Shown: piece by piece, positions 31,325 through 43,100 of the stretch
How the letters are laid out: the number at the start of each line of letters is the position of its first letter
Position numbering within the stretch: position 1 is the first letter of the stretch
NCBI GenBank assembly: GCA_900291925.1
Contig: UWYS01000004.1
Location: 248,001 to 312,000, forward strand
Reading direction: 5' to 3'
Length of the DNA: 64,000 nucleotides
Source of the DNA: Thecaphora thlaspeos
Taxonomy: Eukaryota > Basidiomycota > Ustilaginomycetes > Urocystidales > Glomosporiaceae
Notes under the pieces: generated by a model
Told to the model about the DNA's origin: nothing
Seen by the model: only the letters and a program-made list of their open reading frames with translations
Databases searched by the model: none
Translations under genes and position numbers: made by a program

Positions 31325-33057
31325 CTAGCTGCGGTGCTTGACAAAGAAGCGGATCGGCGTGTCGTCAGAGAGGACACCGTCGCTCTCCTTGAGCGTGTAT
31401 CCGCCGATGTGGGGAAGGACGTGGTACGTCAGTGCCCAGTAGGCGGCGCCGAGTGCAAAGATGCCGATCGACACGGCCGGGGCCATGCCGTACCACATCG
31501 AGCTGTAGACCGAGTCGCTGGCCTGCTTTGGCGGGATCCACGGTGCCGCGACGAGGAAGAACGACACCAGCGTAAAGAAGAGCACGACGGGCGACGAGGC
31601 GCGGAACGGTGGCGTCCAATCCTTGGCCCAGGCGGGTCGGTACTTAGTCGGGAGATAGGCGCCCAGCAGTCCAAAGGCGACGGCGGCGTTGACGACGTTT
31701 AACGGGTATGACGAGAGGTTGAGCACAAAGTCGTAGGCGTCTCCAGCCGGCGGCGCCAGCAGTATGATGAGTGTGACCAAAACGTGCCAGCTAACTCCCG
31801 CCAGTGGCGCCTTGGCCGGTCGGTTGCTGGCCAACACCATGCCGAGGGGGACCAGCCCATCCCGTCCAAGCGCCTGGACTAGACGCCCCTGCGAAAAGAC
31901 GACAGAAAAGACGTTCGCAATAGCGGACAGAGCGACGAGCACATTGAGCGCCTGCTCCGACTTGCGGCCGAACATGTTGCGGAAGAAGAGCGCGGCGATG
32001 ACCTGGGTCGAGTCGAGGATCTCCTGCCGCGGGACGGCGGCAAAGTAGGCGATCTGTGTGAGGATATACAGGACCGCGACGGTGGTGATGGCAAGGGGAC
32101 CGGCGATCTTCATGGTCCTGATGGGGCGCTTGACCTCGCTCATCGCGTAGAAGATGTTGCTGAAGCCTGCGGCGCCAGGGAAAAGCAAAAAGTTGGGTAG
32201 AGCGGTCAGCAGCTGGGCCAGGGAGTGTAGAATCTGCCATTCGTAGTCGCGACAGCGGCAGTTCTCAACTCACCGACGTAGGACCAGACTGCGTTGTAGA
32301 TGCACGAGACTGTGCCGTAGACGTCAGATCGGGTCCCGGCGAACGCGTTGTCAAAGTTGCGGGGTGGCGGCTGGATCTTTGTGTGGCCGGCCAGGGTGGC
32401 GAACCCTGAGAACGCGATGAACACCAGGACGACGAGCTTGAGCAGGCCGACTGCGTTCTGGAAGCGCAATCCCCACCTGATCATAGTTCCGTGCACGATG
32501 AGGGCTAGGACGAGGACGCCCGCGCCAATTCCGCGAGCGCCCCACTCGGTGCTCGCGCCTCCAGCGATGAGCAGGTATCGGCCGGCGACATACGAGTTGC
32601 TGGCGGCTTGGCCGAGGAGCAGCGCCTGGGCGGCGTACATGCTGGCGACTAGGTACTTTGGTTTCCGATAGAGGCGTTCGATATAGTTGAGCTCGCCACC
32701 ATTCTGAGGCATGACTGAGGCGAGTTCTGCGTAGACCATGTATCCCGTCATGGCAATGACGGCGCCGATGGCCCAGTAGATGAGGCTCATCCCTACGGAG
32801 CCGCTCTGCTCGAGGATGGTCGATGTGGTGGCAAAGACACCTGTACCGACGATCCGGTTGACGATGAGGAAGCTTGCCGAGACGAGCCCGAGCTGCCTCC
32901 CCTGTGGGAGCTGGCCCTGGTCGGCGGCGCCGGCGTCATTTTCGTTGTGGCGCGAGTCCTCGGCGTCGGGTGCCTTGTTCAGACGTCCCGGCGAGTCGGA
33001 CAGCGACTTCTGCGAGGCATCCGAGGGCGAGAGGGAGCATTCCTGGTCGACCGTCAT
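31325..33057 (-). CDS. Amino-acid permease, LAT / methionine permease (Mup1) type
   Basis: Polytopic plasma-membrane transporter. Exons in transcription order: 33057-32274 and 32166-31325; 541 residues. The splice restores SYVGFSNIFYAMSEVKRPIR, a conserved stretch of the APC superfamily. The first membrane segment carries the substrate-loop motif NRIVGTGVFATTS, and about 12 hydrophobic segments follow, with a hydrophilic N-terminus rich in Ser and Asp. The pattern fits eukaryotic LAT-type carriers, of which yeast Mup1 takes up methionine; the substrate is inferred. An ATG at 33267 in the same frame would add 70 residues, but a TATA-like element lies between the two ATGs, so I prefer 33057. 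It is the nearest intact relative in position to the dead MFS gene but belongs to another superfamily. Confidence 0.87.
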
Positions 33058-33221
33058 AAGGGTGGTGGCTGGGTACCTTTGGGACCACGTCGGGCCTGGG
33101 CGGGAATGGGAGAGGGCGGGGTATATGGAGAGACACGAGCTGCAGAGGTGGGTCGACGTTGTCAGCACGGAGAAGGATGGCAGGCGTGAGCCGGATAGAC
33201 AGAAAATGGAGGCGACCGCCT

Positions 33222-33229
33222 GTATATAT
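33222..33229 (-). promoter_or_regulatory. TATA-like element of the permease gene
   Basis: AT-only TATATATT, reading AATATATA on the minus strand, 165 bases upstream of the chosen permease start. It lies downstream of the alternative ATG at 33267, which argues against that longer start. Confidence 0.45.
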
Positions 33230-33267
33230 TTGAAGATCCTTGGATGAGCCTCCCTGCTCGAGGCCAT

Positions 33268-35550
33268 GGTCGGCTACGGTTCATGACCGTAGCGAGGGGG
33301 AGGCGAATCCTCGGCGAGGACGATGGGGATGGATGGCGAGGATATGAATGGACGACGATGGCGCAATCCCCCCCATGACCGGGGCGAGGATGAGGTGGGG
33401 TCGGTGGAACCACGAGCACGCCACCGACGCCAAGTCCTCTTGCTCCTAACTCAACTACAGTACAGGGCTCGTGGGCTGCATGGCAAAGCCACGAGCGTGC
33501 TGCCCTCGGTGGCATCGTGGGGTTTGATGTCGTTTGGCGGTACCTATGGGCAAGGTGATTCGTCGAGAGTCTTGGCACGGCCGTGCGCGACGATGGCGCC
33601 ATCGCCGTGCGTGGGCGATGCCCGTGGTTCGGAAGCTGACAGGACATGTCAGAAACAGAAAATAAAAATAAAAAGAGGAGAAAATCCAACAGAAATCCCC
33701 GGACGCCTGCAGTAGCGCGTAGCAACCTTTTTCTGTCGTGGCCCTCACTCGCGCGCTCAGCGAAAACGCCGCCCGCCCAGCGCCCCCCGTCGTTACACCC
33801 TGTTTACCCCCACGCAGCCAAATCGCCCAGCGCTCCTGCTAAGCAAAAATGATCGTCTCATCGCGAGCCAGCTAACTTAAGTATAGAGTCTGCTAAGTAC
33901 CCTGTTTAACAGCCCATGCTCGTCACCGTCCGCGATTTCTCGTCTGCTGTACAAAGGTACCCTGCGCCTTCATGCAGTGGCTCGCCAGTTTCATGGAAGA
34001 TGAGGTGCTCCTTCGTCTTCGCCACCGTGGGCTCCCTGTCCACATCCGCACACGTGAAAAGGACGGGTGCTGGTCCTGTCCTTGCGCTCGTGCATCCGTC
34101 ACTCGCTTGCCGTGGCGCAGGAGCAATAGCAGCACGCCACGTATGTACGTCCTTCGACATTTCATCACATTCGCCTTGCATGGTGGCGTGTCTTGCTCTT
34201 TGGCGTCCCTGCACATAGGGCGTCCGACGCCCACCTGGGGCTCGCGTGACGTGTTCGCGTCATGGTCCCTCGCTCCTTCGCTTTTAGCACGCCGCCGTCT
34301 TATTAAGGCGGTTTGGCTTCCATCCGCCGCCGCCGCAACAAAGGTACCTACGGACGGGCATTTCGTAGGAACAATGATAATACCATCAACCCCGGAGTAG
34401 GACGACACCGCCCTGCTCGGTATCGAGGCGGCCGACGAGAAGCGCGCTTGCTCGCTGTACCGTGGCACAGAGCCGCCGTCTCGCCCTGCACCGTTGACGA
34501 GGCTTCTCGCCGTGCCTATGATCCAGTCCTTGGCAATGACCTGCTTGAACTCTTTCTAGCCTTAGAGATCTGCGCAGCAGCATCAGAAGCTTCGTTCGAC
34601 ATCTCGAGTTGGAGCCTCGCTTCTGCTGGTCATGGGGCGCCAAACTTTGTCTCCGCTCAGACGGTAGAGGAGCGTTTCGTTGCGCCGTCGGCCGTGTTGC
34701 TAGGCCGTCCCTGAGCCTCAAAGTGGCAGCAATGGGATGCGCATGGCCGTCGACCTTGCTGGCGGCAAATTCTCTCCCTCGTTGGCGGACTCGTTTGCAA
34801 GGATGATGCTGTTATATGTTCTGAGCTGGGAGGATGGTGCCGGGACGAGAAGAGGATGACAGGGTCTAGATGGGCTCGTGGTGGTCGAAGGGCTCGCTCG
34901 TGGGGTCGAGTCGCGGTGTTCGGCATTCGGCGGGCGCTGTCGTCTTTTCTGATGCTGAGCGCGTGGCTGTGCACAGGGTCCAACGCACGGGCGGCGATGG
35001 CGGCCAGATCGGGCGGGATCAGCAGTGAGTTGAATCAATCAAATCATATCGGTCGGGCCTGGGCCGACTCAGCGCCTGGCCGCCTTCGATCGGCACTGCA
35101 GATCAGCGAGGAGAGCGGGATCACGTTGAGCGAGCGAGCGAGCCTACTCTCCACCTATGCCCATCGCATCCGGCATTTTCATAGTGCTCTCTATGCCAGG
35201 GCACAAGTCGATATTATAGAGACACCACGTTGAAGTGGTTTGAGTGATATGCGTGATTGCATTGTTCATGGCTTATGTGTAGATAGATGAGAGAGTGGAT
35301 TGGGGCGGGCAGGGGGGGGGGGCAAAAGTACAGTTGAATGGTAACTTGACATGCTGGGTGGTGTGTTGAGCGGACGGGGTGACGAGGGAGATGATTAGAC
35401 ATGGGCAGGAAACAAGGACAATGACGTGACGGAGACTGGGAAGGGAAAAAAAAACTGCTGGATCAAAGAAACAAGCGGAGGAACCTTTTGGTCAATCACG
35501 GGGTGATAAGCGGAATAAGCCGAAGGAGTGCGGGGATGAGAGACCGTCGA
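33268..35550. other. Gene-free region of 2.3 kb
   Basis: Between the permease promoter and the glycine decarboxylase stop. Open frames are below 190 codons, lack family signatures and overlap in several frames. A G run lies near 35314-35323. I see no tRNA or repeat family. It may contain regulatory sequence or a non-coding transcript. Confidence 0.45.
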
Positions 35551-38500
35551 CTACTCGGCGTACTGCTCGACGTCGCCGCACTCGCAGACGAGGACCCTGT
35601 CGCCGTGGGCGTCGTCGATCCTTGCGACACTGGGCCAGAACTTGTTCTGCCTGAGCCCGGCAACGGGGTAAACGGCCTTCTCCCTGCTGTACTCGCGCGT
35701 CCACTCGCGCGTCAGGACGTCGATGGTGTGGGGCGCGTGCTTGAGGACGTTGCCCTCCTTGCTGGCCTTACCCTGGCGGATCTCCTCGACTTCGTGGCGG
35801 ATCGCGATGAACGCATCAATCAGCCTCTCAATCTCATCGAGGCTCTCGCTCTCGGTGATCTCGATCAGCAGGCCAGTCGAGATGGGCCACGAGCACGTCG
35901 GCGGGTGGAAGCCGTAGTCGATCAGGCGCTTGGCAAAGTCCATCACATTGAGGCCCAGGTCCTGGAACTCGGCCACGTCAATCAGCAGCTCGTGCGCCAC
36001 GCGGCCCTGGTCGCCAGTGTACTTGAGTTTGTAGTGGTCCTTGAGGCGGTGGGCGACGTAGTTGGCCGAGAGGAGCGCCGTCTCGGTCGACTTGCGGAGG
36101 CCGTCCCAGCCAAGCATCTTGATGTAGGCCCAGGCGATCGTCAGGATCGACGCCGAGCCCCAGGGGGCGGCCGAGATGGGATCGATGGCCTGCTCGCCGC
36201 CGGTCGAGGCGAGCGGGTGGCCAGGCAGGAAGGGTGCCAGGTGCTCGGCGACGCAGATAGGCCCGACGCCGGGGCCTCCGCCTCCGTGCGGGATGCTAAA
36301 GGTCTTGTGGAGGTTGAGGTGGGTCACATCGGCGCCCATGATGGCCGGGTTGGTCAGGGCCACCTGCGCCTGGAGGTTAGCGCCGTCGAGGTAGACCTGT
36401 CCGCCGTTGCTGTGGACGATGTTGAAGGCCTCTTGGATGCCGGAAAAGTAGCAACCGGTGGTGGCAGGCTCGGTGATCATGGTGGCGGCCAGCTCGTGCT
36501 TGTGCTTCTCGGCCTTGGCGCGGAGGTCGTCGAGGTCGATGGCTCCGTCGGCCTTGGTCTTGACGGCGACGACACGCATGCCAGCCATGATGGCCGAGGC
36601 CGGGTTGGTGCCGTGGGCCGAAGTGGGGATCAGGCAGACGTCGCGCTTGCCCTCGCCCTTGCTCTCGAGGTAAGCCCGGATCACCGAGAGGCCGGCAAAT
36701 TCGCCCTGGGCGCCCGAGTTGGGCTGCAGCGAGACGGCGGGGAAGCCGGTCAGCGTGCATAAGTCGCGCTCCAGCTCGCGGATCAGCACATCGTAGCCCT
36801 GCGCTTGCTCCTCGGGCGCAAAGGGGTGGATCGAGCCGAACTCGGGCTTCGACAGCAGCATCATGCTCGAGGTCGAGTTGAGCTTCATCGTGCACGAGCC
36901 AAGCGGGATCATGGCGTGGACGAGCGACAGGTCCTTGGCCTGGAGCGAGTGGATGTAGCGCAGCATCTGCGTCTCGGAGCGGTAGGTCGAGAAGACAGGC
37001 TGGGTGAGGAACTTGGAGGCTCGGTCAAAGTTAGGCACCGGCGGCAGGTCCTTCTGCTGCGCCTCGGACTCGGCGGCGTTGGCGGGCTGGACCTTGTTGG
37101 GCGTCGAGAGGGTAAGCGTGTCGACCGACGACGAGTCGAAGCCGAGGCTGTGTGCTCGGCTGATCAGGTCCTCGGGCTTGTAGGGGACTTCGCCGGTCTT
37201 GGTGTGCTTGAGCGCGTAGGCAAAGATGTTGAGGACGTCGGTCAGCTCCTCGACCGAGACGGTCTCGTCAAGTGTGATGCCGACGCGCGTGTCCGAGATG
37301 CGTCGCAGGTTGATGCCGGCCTGCTTGGCCTCCTGGTGCACGCGGACCGCCCCAACGCCGGCCTTTGCCAGGTCGATGGTCAGCGTGTCGAAAAATGCGC
37401 CGTCGCGGTTGATGACGCGGACACCGAGCTCGGTTAGCTCGTGCTTGAGGAGGCGCGTCAGGCCATGGATCTTAGCGGCGATCCGGCGGAGGCCGTCGGG
37501 GCCGTGGTAGACGGCGTACATGGCACTCATGTTGGCAAGCAGGGCCTGAGCCGTGCAGATGTTGGAGGTGGCCTTCTCGCGTCGGATGTGCTGCTCCCGG
37601 GTCTGGAGGGCCAGGCGGTAGGCAGGCTGGCCGCGGGCATCCTTGCTGAGACCGACCAGACGTCCTGGGATCTTCCTCTTGATCGAATCGGTCACCGTAA
37701 AGAAGGCGGCGTGGGGTCCGCCGTAGCCGGGCGGGACACCGAAGCGCGCCGCATTCCCGAGGGCGATGTCAGCGCCCCACTCGCCCGGCGGCTTGAGCAT
37801 CGTCAACGCAAGGAGATCGGTCGCCGCGATGACCATGCCTCCGAACGACTTGACTTCCTTTGCCAGCCCCTCCCAGTCGGTGATGCGGCCGTCGACGTCA
37901 GGGTACTGCACCAGGACGCCGATGATGTCGTCGCGGGGCACCTGCTCGGCCGGTGGAAGTCGGTGGCCATCGGGGGTGCGTAGGTCGGTCTGAACGACCT
38001 TGATGTTGAAGCCCTTTGCCCTCTGGCGCAGCACCGCGAGCGTCTGGGGCAGGACGCCTCGGTCGACGAGGAACGTCTTGCGCTTGCTGCGAGTCTGACC
38101 ATAGGCGAGGATCATGGCCTCGGCGGCGGCGGTACCTTCGTCGAGGAGCGAGGCGTTGGCGATGTCGAGCCCGGTGAGCGACTTGACCATGGTCTGGTAG
38201 TTGATGAGGGACTCCAGGCGGCCCTGCGAGATCTCGGGCTGGTACGGGGTATAGCTGGTGTACCATGCCGGGTTTTCGAGGACGTTCCGGAGGATGACGG
38301 GCGGGACGAGGGTGTTCTGGTAGCCCATTCCGATGAGACTCTTGAAGGGCTTGTTCATCTTGGCAATCTCCTCGCCGCGCCTCGCGAGCTCGCTCTCCGC
38401 GAGAGGCTTGATCGACTCCGAGTGCGCAGCGTCCTCCTTAAGGCGGACCGGCTGGGGCACCGTGTCTGCGATAAAATCCTCCATGTTGCTGTAACCAATC

Positions 38501-38811
38501 GAGCCGAGCATCTTTTCGAGGTCCTTGGCTCGAGGTCCGAGGTGCCTCGGCTCAAATGTGTCTAGAGGAGCAAAGAGCGACTTGGCGACGTGTGTGGAGC
38601 CCAGCTCCGGAGCGTTTTCGGTGGAGCTCTGGGTGGCGAGGAGGCGGAGGGACGAGGGAAGCTTGCTCCGGGGCGAGAATGCGGCGCTCGTCCTGGCGGG
38701 CTGAGCGACGACCACCCTGGAGCTGGAAGCGACGGCCGAGCAGAAGCCTCGCGATGCGCCGGGGGCTGCCAGCCGTGAACGAGCCACGAGCGATGCGCTG
38801 AGGGGCGACAT
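35551..38811 (-). CDS. GCV2: Glycine dehydrogenase (decarboxylating), P-protein of the glycine cleavage system
   Basis: PLP enzyme of the mitochondrial glycine cleavage complex: decarboxylates glycine and passes the aminomethyl group to the lipoyl H-protein. One exon, 1086 residues; ATG at 38811. The first 60 residues are rich in Ser, Arg and Ala with no acidic residues, typical of a mitochondrial presequence. Then FEPRHLGPRAKDLEKML begins the mature enzyme. The N-terminal half includes LIGMGYQNTLVPPVILRN and YTPYQPEISQGRLESLINYQ. The C-terminal half holds the PLP lysine (about residue 836) in HLNLHKTFSIPHGGGGPGVG, whose glycine-rich loop is also conserved. The usual length is about 950-1040; the extra length is presequence and small inserts (a Pro/Ala/Glu-rich linker near 590). 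Intact. Confidence 0.97.
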   Translation of the reverse strand: MSPLSASLVARSRLAAPGASRGFCSAVASSSRVVVAQPARTSAAFSPRSKLPSSLRLLATQSSTENAPELGSTHVAKSLFAPLDTFEPRHLGPRAKDLEKMLGSIGYSNMEDFIADTVPQPVRLKEDAAHSESIKPLAESELARRGEEIAKMNKPFKSLIGMGYQNTLVPPVILRNVLENPAWYTSYTPYQPEISQGRLESLINYQTMVKSLTGLDIANASLLDEGTAAAEAMILAYGQTRSKRKTFLVDRGVLPQTLAVLRQRAKGFNIKVVQTDLRTPDGHRLPPAEQVPRDDIIGVLVQYPDVDGRITDWEGLAKEVKSFGGMVIAATDLLALTMLKPPGEWGADIALGNAARFGVPPGYGGPHAAFFTVTDSIKRKIPGRLVGLSKDARGQPAYRLALQTREQHIRREKATSNICTAQALLANMSAMYAVYHGPDGLRRIAAKIHGLTRLLKHELTELGVRVINRDGAFFDTLTIDLAKAGVGAVRVHQEAKQAGINLRRISDTRVGITLDETVSVEELTDVLNIFAYALKHTKTGEVPYKPEDLISRAHSLGFDSSSVDTLTLSTPNKVQPANAAESEAQQKDLPPVPNFDRASKFLTQPVFSTYRSETQMLRYIHSLQAKDLSLVHAMIPLGSCTMKLNSTSSMMLLSKPEFGSIHPFAPEEQAQGYDVLIRELERDLCTLTGFPAVSLQPNSGAQGEFAGLSVIRAYLESKGEGKRDVCLIPTSAHGTNPASAIMAGMRVVAVKTKADGAIDLDDLRAKAEKHKHELAATMITEPATTGCYFSGIQEAFNIVHSNGGQVYLDGANLQAQVALTNPAIMGADVTHLNLHKTFSIPHGGGGPGVGPICVAEHLAPFLPGHPLASTGGEQAIDPISAAPWGSASILTIAWAYIKMLGWDGLRKSTETALLSANYVAHRLKDHYKLKYTGDQGRVAHELLIDVAEFQDLGLNVMDFAKRLIDYGFHPPTCSWPISTGLLIEITESESLDEIERLIDAFIAIRHEVEEIRQGKASKEGNVLKHAPHTIDVLTREWTREYSREKAVYPVAGLRQNKFWPSVARIDDAHGDRVLVCECGDVEQYAE

Positions 38812-40188
38812 CCCGGTGCGGAAATATGAGGCGTGAGTTACGTTGCAAGGGCGTCAAAGACAGTGGAGGCGGCGGCGGAGGCAAGATTGCGCTCAGCAGA
38901 GGGCCGTGGAAGAAGAGGGAAGGCGGCTACACCGTTGCTGGGAGAGGGGGAGGCGCTGAGGGGTCCGCCGAGGGCCAGAGATGACGAGGGAACAGGGGGG
39001 TCGACCGGAGTCGTGGCGAGGCTGAAACGAGAGTGTGGGTGGTGGTGGTGAGGAGAGGCGAAGAGGGAGGAGACGGAAGGGAGGACCTCAGAGTGTATGT
39101 AGCGAGGCAGCCTGGTGGCCCTGCGAGGTGCTTCCTTGGCTGAGCTGAGAGGGACAAAGAGATGAAAGCGGCGAGGGTGGGGTGGGGGGCCACCGGCCCA
39201 GCTTCCGATACGCCGGCAGCGTACGAGCGCGGGCCAATAAGTCCAAAAAAATAAAACGAGAGCGAGCGGGTGTCGGCGGCTTCCTTGACACAGGTCTCCC
39301 CGCGTGCCCCTCGACGCAGCGCGCTCCTTCTGCCGCTGAAAGGCAGGCCGACGCCTGATATGTAGGTAGGTTCCGACACGGCTCTCTGCATCGACCCTTG
39401 GAGAAATTACCTTTGGAGGCAGGAGAGTGGGCCGGCTGGCCCGGCGCAGAGTTTGGTCGGTGCCCCTCGCGCCCTGCCCAGAGGCATCCGTCGCAATAAG
39501 GCAGGCGGCGACGAGCGTGGAGGGGGCGGGGCGCTCCAACGAGCGCGCACCCTCGCGCACCCGCCCAACGCCACCTGCCTCTTATGGTAACCGCCATCAC
39601 TCGCCACGCCGGACGTTACGCCGCCTTGCTCTACGGAGCTCTTCGTTGCTTGTTCTCGTCGTGCCAGACGGACGCTCAAGACGCTGGCCAAGCTGTCGAG
39701 TCATACGATCTTGCACCTCCCAACCTTTTGTTCCCTCTCTTGCTGTCGCCGGCGCTCGTCCTCAGATTAGTCCACTTGCTGGTGCTGGCTGACGAAGTTG
39801 ACGTTGGTTACTGTACCCTACTCGACACGATGACGGCCGGCGAGGGAGGATGGAATCGTGCGAATCATGAGCGTTGGAAAACAAATGAATCCTCAGACAG
39901 GTCCCAAGGGGTCCGCGAGAGGGCTGACCGGCATCTTCGCCGCTTTTCCTCAGCGCCCTGTAATACAGTAGGACGCGCCTTCCCGAACCACACACGACAA
40001 GCGAAGGCTCAAGCGAGCGTTTTTTCTTCTTTCTCCTGGTGCTACCCGGGCGGCGACACGAGTGGGTCAGTCCGTTTGGTCCGTTTCCGCTCCTGGCCGT
40101 TTCCCCCGCCGTACCTGCCCGATATGTATCCTCACTGACCCTACATCGGCGTAGAGCCACTGCATCGCAACCACCTCTTCGAGTCCGA
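38812..40188. promoter_or_regulatory. Intergenic region upstream of GCV2, downstream of CCZ1
   Basis: About 1.4 kb. The part next to GCV2 is pyrimidine-rich on the GCV2 sense strand and should be its promoter. No gene recognised; open frames here are unconvincing. Confidence 0.5.
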
Positions 40189-43100
40189 CTAGATGCCGAA
40201 GCTGGGGAACTCGTTGGCCACCCTCCTCAGCTCATTGTCGCAGTCGACGATGCTAACGCTCCGACCGCCTATCAGCATGTAGGTCGCGTTCCAGCTCCCG
40301 CTAGCGCTCGAGGCCGTCATCTCTCCTCTCGCCTGCAGTGTCGAGGTCGCTGTGGAGGACGAGGCGGCTTGGCCGACCCGACTGGCTACCCAGGTCTTGC
40401 CGTTGTTCGATCGTGCAAACGTCTCTCGTACGCCGTGCCTGAGTGGTCCCAGGCGTCGATGGGACGGACAGCAGGGACAGCAGGTCAGTAAAGATGTTCA
40501 AACTTCTCAATCGTCAACGTGCAGCACCAACGACGACCGCATCAAACCTTCCACTCACCTCTCGATGACTGACTTGGCCGCCAGACAGTGTCCAAGCGCA
40601 CACGCCTCACTTCCCTCTTCCAGCTTCTGCGCCGTCTCGTCGTGGAGCCGATTGTGTAGCGTCAGCGTCGGGCCGTCGAGATGTAGGAAGCGCGAAGGTC
40701 GTTCGTCTTCTCCCGACACTTTGGCCTTTTGCGCGCGCTCATGGTCGTTGAGCATCCGCTGGGCACGCCGAAGCACCTCCCAGGCGGGCGAGAGGAGCGA
40801 GTCGACATCGAGATGGCCGGTCAGTCCGCTTCTGGACGAAGAGGACGACGAGAACGAGACCGTCGAGCCGTGCCGCTGCTGACTCGGGTCTAGCCGATCG
40901 ATCAAGATGATCGTCAGCAGTCTCCGCTGCAGGGGCACGGCATAGGCCGTCGTGGTCGAGCGTTGAAGTCAGCGAAAGTCACCAGAACTGAACGGTGCGA
41001 GACACAATGGGACCAAACACTTACGCTGGTGAAAGAGACCTGCAGCTCTACAAGGCCGTCGACGTCGACGCCGTCAACGCCATCAACGCTGTCCTTTCGT
41101 CCTTCCGTCTCCGCGATAGCCGCGCTTCCTATTAGGTTGGCAGACAGCGGCCCGTCGCTGCCCTTGAGGAAACATCGAAAAGACTGGAAAGGCGACGGCA
41201 CTTCATCGCCCCACCCATCGAGCTCAAAGTCGTGGTGGATCGACGCGAGCTTCTCCCTCTCAGCTGGTATCCACGTCTCGGACGGGGCTTCCGAAGGTGG
41301 TGCTATGCCGAGCGACACTTCTGTGCCTTCGGATCGAACAGAAGGCGTCTTTCCTGGCCTTTCCCCCCGATCTACCGCTTCGGCAGGGCCACTTCTGGAG
41401 CCAGTCTCGACGGACGCAGTCGAAGTCTTCGCTGCGGCTGGCGCTACCTTCGCCTTCGAAGGCTTGGAGGAGTACCAAGCCGCCGAGGTAACCGAGATCG
41501 ATGGAAACGCCTTGGACGACGATTCGGTGGTAGAGGTGGAAGACGACCTGGTGAGATCCACGGATCGGTCGCTCTCTTCTCCGACAGCGGCCGCTGCATC
41601 GTCGTCAGCTGCAGCACTCGGCTGGAAGACGTCGTCAATCGAGGTGAACGACACATCCGCGTCGCCGCTGGCCTCGGCGGTCCCAAAGTCGCGGGCGCGA
41701 ACTGTGGCGGTGCTGGGCTCCCTCGTCGCCGTTTTGGGTCGGAGGCTCAAGCCGCCTTCGTCGAGGGCTTCGGCCAGCTCGGCGATGTCGACCTCGGACT
41801 GTGTGAGCGATTCCCGCCGGTCGCAGCTGACCTCGGCGTCGCTGACGGCAGTAGCGTGATTGCTGCTAACCGGGGCCGGGGCCCAAGGGTCGATCGGGTC
41901 ATTTACCTGAGCCGCTGTGTGCGGTGCCAGGTTTGTATCTTCCGGATCTGCTGCCAGTCCACCTTGGCCCTTCTTCTGAGCTTTCTCGATTGTGGCGTCG
42001 TTGGCGCTGGAGGCGCTTGTCCCCAGCCCGAGCGAGGCGCCTAGCCCTTTCCAGGCATTCTCGGCGCCGGTCCACATCTTGCCCGCATCCTGAATGGGCA
42101 TGGCATCCGCCAGACGCTGATGCAGCGCCTGAAACGGCCCGAAAGCCTCTTTCGCCTCGCTCCGATCGGTCTCGTTGACGCTGACCGGCGCGGCGTCCTT
42201 GACCGCGTCCACCGCAGACGCTTCCTGTCCGGCCATACTAGGGCCGTTCTCAGCACCGGTGGCAGCGGCGACCGGAGCCGATGATAGCCGTGACTTGGCC
42301 TTGGCGGTTGACGGCTTGTCGGTTCCGGCGGCGAGGGCGACTGCATCCTTTGCCACGGGAAGCTGCTTGGGACTTGCAGGCTCTGACGGGGCGCTTCGAT
42401 CCGACGCCGAAACTGTGTCGGCTCCCTTGAAGATGAGGCCTTTGCCGATGGTGGCACACATCCCTCCCCAAGCTGACCACTTCCCGGCGTCGTGGAGCGA
42501 CGAGGGCGTGCTGCCGGCGTTCTCGTCGTCCCTCTTGCTATCAGCCTTGCCCCGGCCCTTGGTCTTGGGCGATGAGGCCGTCCGGATCTTGAGCGCCGTG
42601 GCCGTCGACTGCCGGCTCCTGCTGCTTTTTTCGCGGACAGCTCCAGTGACGCTCTTGCGCTTGCTGTCACTGACGCCGGCCGCGGCGGCGGCGCGGATTA
42701 GAGCTCGTTCTCGCTCCAGTCCGGTCAGGTGGCTGATGACCCGTTTCAGGATGTCCACTCGATCGCTGGCGTCGAGGAAGCACGGCAGCGACCCTTGTGC
42801 ATCAGCTACCTCGGAGGTCCCGGCTGAGGCATCTTCGTCGAAGCAGCCCGCATCGGTCGGCGGCCAGAGGACCAAGGTGTCTGATAGCACCACGAGCTCC
42901 CTTTGCCGCTGTTGCTGCTGCTGCGTTGGCAGCTCCGTCCCCTCCTGCTGCACCTCGTCTCTGCCTCCCCACGTCTGGATGGCAACGCCATCGAAGTGCT
43001 TCTCGGCGAAGCCTTTCATCAGCCGGGCCAGCTTCGACCGCGGAGCGCTAGGCACCATCGAGATGCCTCCGAGCGCCTCGGTGAAGATGCTCTGGCCGAG

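Noticed and set aside
33058..33267. Longer N-terminus of the permease from ATG 33267
   Set aside because: A TATA-like element lies between this ATG and 33057, and the added residues do not look like a permease N-terminus. Cannot be excluded fully.
35488..36762. 424-codon open frame on the + strand
   Set aside because: Antisense shadow of GCV2; its composition (Val/Asp/Gly/Leu-rich) is what reverse reading of a GC-rich gene gives.
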